Shown here: in pieces, positions 40,305 to 48,419 of the stretch
Numbering within the stretch: the first letter of the stretch is position 1
Layout of the letters: each line of letters opens with the position of its first letter
Assembly (NCBI GenBank): GCA_903861835.1
Contig: CAIOVX010000027.1
Coordinates: forward strand, 22,653 to 86,652
Direction: 5' to 3'
Length of the DNA: 64,000 bases
Source of the DNA: Candidatus Firestoneibacteriota bacterium
Lineage (GTDB): Bacteria > Oederibacteriota > D2-FULL-39-29 > CAIOVX01
Program-made: the position numbers and the translations under genes
Notes under the pieces: generated by a model
Told to the model about the DNA's origin: nothing
Seen by the model: only the letters and a program-made list of their open reading frames with translations
Database searches by the model: none

Positions 40305-42845
40305 TTATAGCCGGACCGTGATTTCGTGTTTGCCGCCGGACTTAAACATGCCGTCCGGCGCGATAAATAAAATCCTTCCCGAAACCTTATCTTTTTCTGT
40401 TGTCTTGACCTCTTTTCCGTCAACCTGCATGCTCTTGACCGAGCATTCGGACGCATCGGGATTTATAATGGCAAGGTGAACTGCCGCTCCGAGCCAGTTG
40501 AAATTCGCTTCAATTTTTTTAAAGTGTTTTGGGATGCAAGGGTCAATTGCCAGGCCGCAAAGGAGCGGCCGGATGCCATACATCCAGTCATATACCATCC
40601 GAAGTCCATAGGCAATGCTGCCGGTGAGAAAGTTCATGCCTCCGCGGAAGGGATATCCGGGAAGTTCCTGCCAGCAGTTAACCACTCCGTAAGGAGGGGT
40701 CATTGCGAGTTTCAACGGATGCCTTTCCTGGTCGTAAGGCAGAAGGTACTGGATCACGTCAAAGAGCCTGTCGCCTTTTCCGGCGGAAGCCAACCCTCTG
40801 CCAAGGAATCCGTGAGAGCCGTGGTTGTAGGCGGTAGCGTTCTCGGAGCGGAAAGCCGTGAGATCCCCGCTGCCGACTCTTCCGGTGTTCGCAATCGGTT
40901 TCTTTCCCATCGGCGGCCAGCAGAGGCGGTAACCCGCGCTGCATTTCAGTTTGTCCATCTCGCTCATCAGGTTCTCAACAAGTTCAGGTATTGCGACACC
41001 GGAACTTAAGGCGAACCAGTTTGCCGGACCGTAAAGTCTGCGCTCGCCGTCCGGGTCCTTGTCTGAATAGAGCCAGGCGCCGTCATCATTGAAAACGCTG
41101 TTAAAATAGCCTTCTTTGTTCAACGCGTGTTTCAGGAGAGCGTTTTTGAGCTCCTCCATTTTTCCGGAATAAAGAGAGAGCAGGGTTTTAATCTCGCCGG
41201 CAGGAAGCAGCCCATGGTATTTTTCCCTGCTTGCGAGCAATTCCAGAAGAGAGGAGAGCTGCCGCAGTGAAATAATGATCTGATTTGTTACCGTAACGCT
41301 TTCGCCCCGTCCCTTTACGCCGGCCCGGTTGAGCGCGTCAAGCCAGTCGCCCTCCCCTATCTTGCAGAGGCCGTGCTCCCCGATGTTTGCGGGGTTTAAG
41401 TAGTACTCCGCCGCTTTAAGCGCATGAGAGAGAACCGTATTTTCTTCGTCGCTTTCAAGCCAGGGAAGTTTTTCCGAAAGAAGAGCAAAGTCTCTGGTAA
41501 AGCAAAGATATTCATAGAACAGTTCAATGAGGAAGTTCCCTGCGTCTACATAGTTTCGCAGGTCGTGAATCCCTTTTCTTCCTTTAGCCGCTATCCCTCT
41601 TGGTATCCAGCCGTCCTGCCGCTGGCACGAAAAGAGAGTTTTGATAGTCTCTTTCGCCCAGTCCGGATTTAGCGGTATCATAGCCGTGAAATCATTCGCG
41701 GCGTCTCTGCAGCCGCGCATCCCCGTCGGCCAGCCGCGATCAAGCGAGCAGGTCCAGTCGAGCTGGAGCGGCAGCCATTCATTTACATAACGGTTCAAAG
41801 CCGCATCAGGAGTCTTAATGGTTCTCGCGCCGAAGAGTTTCTCGTACTCTTCTTCAATTCCGTCTGTTTCTCGCCTGCATTCACGGTCGTTTAGCCACCG
41901 CGCGGGTTTTTCAGCTTGAGAAAGTTCTGGAAGCAGCCCGTCTTTATCCGGCTCAAGCATTGAGAGAACCTGCGTGAAACCGCGTGCTTCCCCCGGAGTG
42001 AAAATATATTCGTACCTACAGGCGTTTGTGTGCGGATATCCTGTGTGCAGGTTCCCTTTATCATATATACCCCACGGGCGGGCGTCGGAAAGAGAGAGGC
42101 GGAGTTTGCCCGCGTAGATAGCTTCAGGATTTTCAAAACTGCCCTGCCCCGCAAAATCTTCATAGCGAAGTTCGGCTCCGGTAAGGTTCTCACGATCGGA
42201 CCAGAGCACTCCCGTCCTTCGCTGTGTTTTGTCTCCCTTAGGGTTCATCAGCTGAAGAGATATGCCGGCCTGTTTTTCAAGACAGAAAGCGGTCTTCAAA
42301 TACCATTCCGGCTTGTCCCACGACGCAGTCAGGACCGAATTGAAGAAAGGGAGAAGCGCCGGAACGGCGCTTACTTTAAGGTTTTTCTTGGTAAGATTTG
42401 AAAGGCGTACTTTCATTACGATTGCCGGTTCATCGCGCGGCACGAAGAATTCGGTTACAACTTTGAGCCCCTCGTTTTCCACGGTGTAAACCGCCTTGTG
42501 CGGGAAAAAATCGGCCCTGTAAAAATCCGGTTTTGCGGCAGGGCTTCCGGAGCCCTGAAGCGGGCGGAAGTAGTTGGTAAAACTGCCGTGTTTGAAAGAC
42601 GGGGAGGAAAACCAGACAAGCCAGCTCGCGTAGCGCTGGAACGGGTCGCGGCGAAAAAGCATTATATCGCTTGGCGGTTCCGCCTGAGCGTAAACCGGGC
42701 CGTGCTGGTCGAGTTTCAGGAGCATGCGCCGGTTCTGATAGATGTATTCCCACGAAGCCGGCAGGTTCAGCGTGTCGAGCGTGAAAGAGGCTTTTGCCTT
42801 TCCAAAATGTCCGTAGCCTAGAAGCTCCAAATCTTCAAGTCTCAT
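40305..42845 (-). CDS. GH94-like glycoside phosphorylase
   Basis: The 846-residue protein has a beta-sandwich N-terminal part (LEDLELLGYGHFGKAKASF ... FFVPRDEPAIVMKVRLSNLTKKNLKVS) and an alpha/alpha-barrel catalytic part with PTGMRGCRDAANDF (candidate general-acid Asp), QRQDGWIPRG, YVDAGNFL, EGDWLDALNRAG and YDWMYGIRPLLCGLAIDPCIP, which is typical of cellobiose/chitobiose-phosphorylase relatives. No signal peptide. The start is ATG at 42845 with GGAG seven bases upstream; the frame extends further without a site. Likely splits imported disaccharides with phosphate; linkage unknown. Confidence 0.82.
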   Translation of the reverse strand: MRLEDLELLGYGHFGKAKASFTLDTLNLPASWEYIYQNRRMLLKLDQHGPVYAQAEPPSDIMLFRRDPFQRYASWLVWFSSPSFKHGSFTNYFRPLQGSGSPAAKPDFYRADFFPHKAVYTVENEGLKVVTEFFVPRDEPAIVMKVRLSNLTKKNLKVSAVPALLPFFNSVLTASWDKPEWYLKTAFCLEKQAGISLQLMNPKGDKTQRRTGVLWSDRENLTGAELRYEDFAGQGSFENPEAIYAGKLRLSLSDARPWGIYDKGNLHTGYPHTNACRYEYIFTPGEARGFTQVLSMLEPDKDGLLPELSQAEKPARWLNDRECRRETDGIEEEYEKLFGARTIKTPDAALNRYVNEWLPLQLDWTCSLDRGWPTGMRGCRDAANDFTAMIPLNPDWAKETIKTLFSCQRQDGWIPRGIAAKGRKGIHDLRNYVDAGNFLIELFYEYLCFTRDFALLSEKLPWLESDEENTVLSHALKAAEYYLNPANIGEHGLCKIGEGDWLDALNRAGVKGRGESVTVTNQIIISLRQLSSLLELLASREKYHGLLPAGEIKTLLSLYSGKMEELKNALLKHALNKEGYFNSVFNDDGAWLYSDKDPDGERRLYGPANWFALSSGVAIPELVENLMSEMDKLKCSAGYRLCWPPMGKKPIANTGRVGSGDLTAFRSENATAYNHGSHGFLGRGLASAGKGDRLFDVIQYLLPYDQERHPLKLAMTPPYGVVNCWQELPGYPFRGGMNFLTGSIAYGLRMVYDWMYGIRPLLCGLAIDPCIPKHFKKIEANFNWLGAAVHLAIINPDASECSVKSMQVDGKEVKTTEKDKVSGRILFIAPDGMFKSGGKHEITVRL

Positions 42846-42875
42846 TTGCGCTCCAGTATTGCAGAGATGCCATAA

Positions 42876-42904
42876 ATTATAGCAATACCGGGCGCAATCA
42901 GCAA
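42876..42904 (-). promoter_or_regulatory. Promoter of the GH94-like gene
   Basis: On the minus strand TTGCTG (42904-42899), 17 bases, TATAAT (42881-42876). It faces away from the GH28 gene, whose upstream TATAAT (42952-42957) lies only about 50 bases away, so both genes share a divergent control region. Confidence 0.75.
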
Positions 42905-43017
42905 AACAATAAACAAAAAGAGAGAAATCCCTTGAATCCGCCGCCAAAGTGTATAATAATTCATTGGAGACATCGTGTTACCTGACGGAAAGCAAATCTA
43001 TTTATATTAGAGGGCGT

Positions 43018-44451
43018 ATGACAAGCAAGACCGGGTACGTAAATGTTTTAGAGGACGGAGCGGCCGGAGACGGAATCGCCAATGACACGGGGGCTATCCA
43101 GAAAGCGATAGATACCTGCAGTCTTAAGGGCGGGACGGTCATTTTTTCTCCGGGAACTTACAGCTGCGGAACGCTTTTTCTTAAAAGCAATGTCACGCTT
43201 CACCTTTCTAAGGGAGCGATGCTTCTGGGGCGTCCCGACACCTCTTTATATCCGCATATAGCGCATAAAGTTCCTTCGACTTTGGACAAGGCCCCCTGGC
43301 GCGCGTTCATCTACGCTTTTGAACAGGAGAATATAAGTATAACGGGGGAGGGTACGATCTCTCCGAACGGCGCGCATGAGGCTTTTCAGGATCACATTGG
43401 CGACAGCCCGGACCGCCCATTCGGTATTCATTTTGTAAGATGCAAAAAAGTTACAGTGGAAGGAATCAGCCTTATCAACTCCGCTTTTTGGGTCCAGCGC
43501 TACTTTGAATGCGAAGACCTGAGAATACGCGGGATTAGTGTTTTCGCCCACGCAAATTACAACAATGACGGCCTGGATATAGACGGCTGCAAAAGAGTTG
43601 TCGTGGCTGATTGCAAAATAGATTCTTCCGATGACGCGCTCTGCTTTAAGTCCCACGGCAACAGGCCCTGCGAGGAAGTTGTTGTGACAAACTGCATTTT
43701 GAGCTCTCACGCTTCGGCCATAAAACTTGGAACCGGGTCTGTCGGCGGCTTCAGTAAAATAAATATATCAAACTGCATCATAAAACCCTCTATTGCCGAA
43801 AAAGTACACCACCCGCTGAAAGCTAAGAACGGTCTTATGGGTATAGACCTGGGCAGCGTGGATGGCGGGCGCATGGAAGATATTTGTTTCAGCAATATCC
43901 TGATAGAAGGCGTTGAAACTCCGATATTCATGAAACTGGGGAACAGGCATACAAAGGCGAAAGGAATCAAGGAACCCTCCGCGGGGACGCTGAAGAGGGT
44001 GACGATCTCCGATGTTTCCATAAACGACGCCGGCCCGGTTTCCGCTTCAATAACGGGCTATACCGGCTGCTGCATTGAGGATATTGTAATCAAAAATGTG
44101 AGCATCCGCATGGGAAGGCACAGGCCGGAGGATATTCCACAGATAGGGCTATTGAGCTCCGGTTTAAACCAGACCGGGGACAAGCTTATGGGCGGAAATT
44201 ATTTGAACGATCCCGAGGGAAAAACCGTTCCGGAGAACCCGGCAGGATATCCCTTCGGAAGGATGTATGACTCAATCCTGCCATCATTCGGATTCTTTGT
44301 CCGCCATGTTAAGAATATTGTTTTTGACAACGTGAAACTTGAGACGGAAAAAGGCGATAAACGCGTTCCGTTTGTATTGAGCGATGTAGTTAATGCCGGA
44401 TTTAGTAAAGTATTCGTGAAAAGAGGCTCGGAAATGTCGGAATGGAGATAA
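43018..44451 (+). CDS. GH28-like polygalacturonase (first paralogue)
   Basis: The 477-residue right-handed beta-helix protein shows GH28-type elements: VNVLEDGAAGDGIANDTGAIQ at the N-terminus, NNDGLD (182-187), SSDDAL (203-208) and SHASAIKLGT (230-239). The family's G-H-G and R-x-K positions are changed (S-H-A, A-I-K), so substrate or mechanism may differ. No signal peptide, so a cytoplasmic enzyme for imported oligogalacturonide-like sugars. Start ATG 43018 after AGAGGG. The start of an apparent operon through 48189; close to the 48420 paralogue. Confidence 0.88.
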   Translation: MTSKTGYVNVLEDGAAGDGIANDTGAIQKAIDTCSLKGGTVIFSPGTYSCGTLFLKSNVTLHLSKGAMLLGRPDTSLYPHIAHKVPSTLDKAPWRAFIYAFEQENISITGEGTISPNGAHEAFQDHIGDSPDRPFGIHFVRCKKVTVEGISLINSAFWVQRYFECEDLRIRGISVFAHANYNNDGLDIDGCKRVVVADCKIDSSDDALCFKSHGNRPCEEVVVTNCILSSHASAIKLGTGSVGGFSKINISNCIIKPSIAEKVHHPLKAKNGLMGIDLGSVDGGRMEDICFSNILIEGVETPIFMKLGNRHTKAKGIKEPSAGTLKRVTISDVSINDAGPVSASITGYTGCCIEDIVIKNVSIRMGRHRPEDIPQIGLLSSGLNQTGDKLMGGNYLNDPEGKTVPENPAGYPFGRMYDSILPSFGFFVRHVKNIVFDNVKLETEKGDKRVPFVLSDVVNAGFSKVFVKRGSEMSEWR

Positions 44452-44470
44452 GAAGTTGCGCGGAGGCTAT

Positions 44471-44626
44471 ATGGAAAAACACGGCATGTTCTACGGAATA
44501 GGTTTCGGTTCCGCAATGGCGATGATAATTTCCTACGCGCATCTCCATTCAATACTCTGGATGGCAATTCATGGGATATTAGGCTGGTTCTATGTGGCGT
44601 ACTTTATGATACTTAAGCCATATTAA
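44471..44626 (+). CDS. Tiny conserved-looking membrane protein (51 residues)
   Basis: A frame with CGGAGG six bases before its ATG encodes 51 residues: KHGMFYGIGFGSAMAMIISY, then LHSILWMAIHGILGWFYVAYFMI, that is two short helices with a Gly-rich first and a His-Gly-Trp in the second. The pattern GxGFGSxxAxxIS...SILWAxxHGxxxWxYV is one I recall from small uncharacterised proteins in other bacteria. It lies 19 bases after the GH28 gene and 19 before the oxidoreductase gene. Function unknown. Confidence 0.7.
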   Translation: MEKHGMFYGIGFGSAMAMIISYAHLHSILWMAIHGILGWFYVAYFMILKPY

Positions 44627-44645
44627 TTAGTCTCCGGAGAGAAAA

Positions 44646-45992
44646 ATGAAAAGCATACTTGAACCGGCGAAAAGAATTCCGGTATTTGGAACTTACGATG
44701 TTGTGGTCTGCGGCGGAGGCCCGGCGGGAATTGCGTCTGCTATAGCATCCGCGAGAAACGGCGCTAAAACTTTGCTCATAGAACAGGGCGGAGCGCTCGG
44801 GGGCATGGGCACGCTCGGAGAGGTACCGTCTTTCTGCCCGTTTGGCAAGGGAAAGAGAACGGCTATTACCGGAATAGGGCTTGAAGCAGTTGAAAGGCTT
44901 AAAAAGGCAGGCGGATTGGGCGTTACAGCGGATGCCATCCCCTGGGTCGTAAAAGATCCCGAAAAACTCAAGGTAATTTACGATGAAATGGTTTCGGAGA
45001 GCGGGGCGAAGCTGCTCTTCTTTACCTTTGTGTCAGGAGTTATCAAGCAAAAAGATAAAATAAGCTATGTGCTGATAGAGAATAAGAGCGGCAGGCAGGC
45101 CGTCGCGGCAAAAATATTCATAGACGCGACAGGCGACGCGGATGTAGCGGCAGCGGCCGGCTGCGCCTTTTCAAAAGGCGATAAGCGCGGGATTATGCAG
45201 GCTGCCTCGCTTTGTTTCAGAAGTATAGGAATAGAGAAGAAAAAGTACTATAAGTTCTCCCGCGCTATTGACGCGCGGGGCGGGGCAAAAGAGTGGTGGG
45301 CGTCCCTTGTAAAAAAAGGGAAACTTGCAAAAATTGACAAGACCGAGTACAGAGGGCTTGGCTCGCAGGAAATATACCCCGGGAGTTTGGGGCATAACTT
45401 CGGGCATGTTTACTTTGCCGACGGAACAAACGCAAAAGACCTCACGCGTGTTATGGTCTCAGGGAGAAAACTGGCGCAGAGTTTTGTGGAGTACGGCAGA
45501 AAGCACATTCCCGGAATGAAGAACGCTAAGATAGTCGCGACCGGGGCCCTTCCCGGCATCAGGGAGACCAGAAGGATAAAGGGCGCATATGAGCTGACCC
45601 TTGACGATTATCTTAACGCGCGTCATTTCCCGGATGACATCGCAGTCTACGATTATACGATAGATGTCCACAATGCAACGTCCAATAAGAAAGAAGCGCA
45701 AAAGTTTGACAAGGATTTCTATTCCCTGTGGCTAAAAAAGGGCCAAACCTATGGGATAAGTTTCAGGTCACTGCTTCCGCAGGGGGTTTCGAATCTGCTG
45801 GTTGCAGGACGGAGCATTTCTTCGGATAGGATGATGAACGGAAGCGTGCGTGTTATGCCCGCTTGTTTTGCCACGGGCCAGGCAGCGGGGACCGCGGCCG
45901 CGCTCTCTGCAGGGGAAAAGACTGTTCCCGGAAAACTGGATATAAGGTTTTTAAGACAAAGGCTTGAGAAACAGGTAGCAAGGATAAAATAG
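44646..45992 (+). CDS. FAD-dependent oxidoreductase
   Basis: The 448-residue protein has the FAD-binding motif VVVCGGGPAGIASAIASARNGAKTLLIEQ, a second nucleotide-region motif IFIDATGDADVAAAAGC and a C-terminal GVSNLLVAGRSISSDRMMNGSVRVMPACFATGQAAGTAAAL. This is the FAD-dependent oxidoreductase group (PF12831) often encoded with polysaccharide-degrading enzymes; the electron donor is not known. Start ATG after CTCCGGAGAG. It is followed by the KaiC-SBP-AraC gene after one base. Confidence 0.9.
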   Translation: MKSILEPAKRIPVFGTYDVVVCGGGPAGIASAIASARNGAKTLLIEQGGALGGMGTLGEVPSFCPFGKGKRTAITGIGLEAVERLKKAGGLGVTADAIPWVVKDPEKLKVIYDEMVSESGAKLLFFTFVSGVIKQKDKISYVLIENKSGRQAVAAKIFIDATGDADVAAAAGCAFSKGDKRGIMQAASLCFRSIGIEKKKYYKFSRAIDARGGAKEWWASLVKKGKLAKIDKTEYRGLGSQEIYPGSLGHNFGHVYFADGTNAKDLTRVMVSGRKLAQSFVEYGRKHIPGMKNAKIVATGALPGIRETRRIKGAYELTLDDYLNARHFPDDIAVYDYTIDVHNATSNKKEAQKFDKDFYSLWLKKGQTYGISFRSLLPQGVSNLLVAGRSISSDRMMNGSVRVMPACFATGQAAGTAAALSAGEKTVPGKLDIRFLRQRLEKQVARIK

Positions 45993-45993
45993 T

Positions 45994-48189
45994 ATGAAAA
46001 GATCAGCGCGAGATAAAGCCGTCAAGCTGCTGCCTTCAGGCATTCCATTCTTTGACGGATTGCTGGGCGGCGGTTACGGCAAGGACAAGCTTATAGCCGT
46101 GGCCGGAGGTGCGGCCTCCGGGAAGACGCTCTTTGCCCTTCAAACCTTCCTCGCGAGACAGTTTACAGACAACTCCCGCGGTCTGATAATTTCGTCAGAA
46201 GAGAACAGTAAAGAGATGGTGAATCTTGCAGACCGCTATACTTTCAAAACAGGAAAATATTTGCAGATTGAGAGAGTTTCCGGAGGAGTTGCTGAAGTAA
46301 CGGCTCTATTAAAGCAGAGCGCGAAGGGCAAGAAGGTAGGACACTTGTTAATTAACAGTGTTACTGCTTCCGGAGCGGAAGCGAAAGAAAGCGTTTTGCT
46401 CGTCCGGCTTTTGGATCTTCTCGCCAAGTTACGGTTTAGCGCCGTGCTCGTCTATAATACAAAAACTAATTTTTCAGGGAAGCGCTTTCCTGACGATATA
46501 GTGTTTGAGAGGGCGGACGGCTTTATTTTGCTAAAGAGAAGCTGCAGTGGTGGGGAAGAAAGTTTCAGGGTGAAAATATTAAAACTGCGCGCGGCTGAAT
46601 TTGCAAAAAGCGAAAAGGACTTGATTTTGAAAGCTAAAGGACTTGAGGTTAAGGAAAATGGTGTGGCAGGCGGTTCCTCAAAACCACAGGAAATATTTGT
46701 TGTTTCAGACGCCGATGATGCCGCTCTGGAAAACGAGTTCTCTGAAAAGTTCGCGAAGGAGCATGGGGGAAGACGCCTAAGTTTTGTCGGTATTACGGGT
46801 CATAATAGTCCCGGCGGAAAGGAATATAGAAAGCTGGTCGAGTCTTGCGGAAGAAGATTTAACATGGTTCCGCAGGATCTTTTTCAGGTAAAAAACCTCG
46901 CGCGGGAAAAGCAGATACTGCCTTTCGGCCACCTGCTGGAAGATTACGGGGTGGAGGGTCCGGCACAAGAGTATTACCGGGAAGTACTCGAGGCCTGTAA
47001 GTATAACGGACGACTCTATGCTTTACCCAGGTTCCTGAGCGGCTCCTACCTGCTGTATAGAAAGGACCTGTTTAATAAATACGGGCTCACGAAGCCTGAG
47101 AGTTATGACGATCTTGCAAAGAAAGTAAAGTATGTGCTGGGGAAAGAGCCGGGAATGGAGGATGGCTTTGTTTATTCTTCGTCCGGTGACGGCGCAAATT
47201 TCCTGTTGCTTCAAAACGCGGCGGCCGAAAATAATAAGCCCAACAGCCAGCGGGCCATCTATAACCCTGATGCCTACAGAGATATACTTGAATTCCTTCT
47301 GGAGTGCAGGAATAGATACGGGATAGTGCGGAAAGGAAGTTTAAGTTGGATTGAGAAGTTTAGGCTGTTTGAGGAAGGGAAGGTTGTGTCCGGAGTATTC
47401 TGGCAGTATGATTACTTTAATTTTATGAAGGAGGCTAATTCTGCGCTGAAAGGAAAAGTCGGAATAATGGTTTATCCTAAAAAAAATGACGGTACGGCAT
47501 GCGCAGCGCTTTATAAGGGTGTTGTATTTACTATCCCTGCGGACACGCCAAATTATAGCGATAGCATGAGCGTGATAAAGTTCCTGACGAGCGTCCCAAT
47601 AGAATCCAGGATACGCGCTGTCTCAAAATTAGTATTGTTTTCGGCAAGACCTGGGATCAATCTCCAGCTGGCCAAGAAGCACAAGGAAATAACGGAACTG
47701 TCAGCAGGCATTGATAAATCCTGCTATCCCGGCGATTTCATATCAAATAATTACATCAAGGAGACTATAGTTGAATGTCTGGCGCAGGTAAGCTCGGGTG
47801 GCAGTATCGACGGAATTATGAAATTGCTGACTAAGCGGCTTGCCGTAGCAAGGAGGAGCAGGACCTATGGAAGCGCCATCTTGGAGGCAGAGCTGTTTAT
47901 CGGAGCAAACCTTAAAGGCAGGCTGGCACTTGGCCTTCTTGCCGATAAAGCAAAGATGAGCAGAAGCAGTTTTGCTAAAATGTTTTGCGCGCAAACAGGG
48001 CAGACTGTTCACGAATACATATTGGAAAAGAGAGTACAGAAAGCGAAAGAGTTTATCAGGGGCAATGAGCGGCTTACTCTTGGAGAGATAGCAATGAAAA
48101 CGGGTTTTTACGACCTTAATCATTTTTCCAGAATCTTTAAGAAAGTTACAAACGCCAGCCCCAGCAAATACCTGCTTCAAGAGGAATAA
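45994..48189 (+). CDS. KaiC-like ATPase / sugar-binding protein / AraC fusion regulator
   Basis: The 731-residue protein has three parts. Residues 1-225 resemble a KaiC/RecA domain: LLPSGIPFFDGLLGGGYGKD, Walker A GGAASGKT (38-45), ISSEENSKEM; the Walker B segment reads HLLINSVTAS with Asn121 where Asp is usual. Residues about 231-610 resemble an extracellular solute-binding protein: GRLYALPRFLSGSYLLYRKDLFNKYGL, ESYDDLAKKVKY, FEEGKVVSGVFW. Residues about 628-731 are an AraC DNA-binding domain with two helix-turn-helix motifs (LALGLLADKAKMSRSSFAKMF; LGEIAMKTGFYDLNHFSRIFKK, ending SPSKYL). No signal peptide. Predicted cytoplasmic sugar sensor and regulator of the flanking GH28 genes. Confidence 0.85.
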   Translation: MKRSARDKAVKLLPSGIPFFDGLLGGGYGKDKLIAVAGGAASGKTLFALQTFLARQFTDNSRGLIISSEENSKEMVNLADRYTFKTGKYLQIERVSGGVAEVTALLKQSAKGKKVGHLLINSVTASGAEAKESVLLVRLLDLLAKLRFSAVLVYNTKTNFSGKRFPDDIVFERADGFILLKRSCSGGEESFRVKILKLRAAEFAKSEKDLILKAKGLEVKENGVAGGSSKPQEIFVVSDADDAALENEFSEKFAKEHGGRRLSFVGITGHNSPGGKEYRKLVESCGRRFNMVPQDLFQVKNLAREKQILPFGHLLEDYGVEGPAQEYYREVLEACKYNGRLYALPRFLSGSYLLYRKDLFNKYGLTKPESYDDLAKKVKYVLGKEPGMEDGFVYSSSGDGANFLLLQNAAAENNKPNSQRAIYNPDAYRDILEFLLECRNRYGIVRKGSLSWIEKFRLFEEGKVVSGVFWQYDYFNFMKEANSALKGKVGIMVYPKKNDGTACAALYKGVVFTIPADTPNYSDSMSVIKFLTSVPIESRIRAVSKLVLFSARPGINLQLAKKHKEITELSAGIDKSCYPGDFISNNYIKETIVECLAQVSSGGSIDGIMKLLTKRLAVARRSRTYGSAILEAELFIGANLKGRLALGLLADKAKMSRSSFAKMFCAQTGQTVHEYILEKRVQKAKEFIRGNERLTLGEIAMKTGFYDLNHFSRIFKKVTNASPSKYLLQEE

Positions 48190-48295
48190 ATACTATCCTG
48201 GCACATTATGCTACCAATAAGCCGAATATGCTAATAATGGCGGCGTTATGTGCTTGAATCTGTGGCGGGAAAAGGCGATACTACAAAAGAGTAAG

Positions 48296-48350
48296 CAGCC
48301 TGTACCGCGAAACAGCACAGAATGGGGGGCGGTACAGGCTGTTTTTTTTT
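48296..48350 (+). terminator. Intrinsic terminator of the regulator operon
   Basis: A perfect 13-bp stem (48296-48308 with 48329-48341) with a 20-base loop is followed by nine T residues. It separates the operon from the second GH28 gene. Confidence 0.93.
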
Positions 48351-48419
48351 ATTTGTGCCGCGCTTCAAAAAGAAAACGCTTGAGAAGCATTGGGTCAGGG
48401 CAGGGTAACGGGAGGATAA

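Noticed and set aside
42949..43017. Longer GH28 protein starting at 42949
   Set aside because: The extra codons cover the TATAAT promoter region and lack a ribosome-binding site; the ATG at 43018 has AGAGGG.
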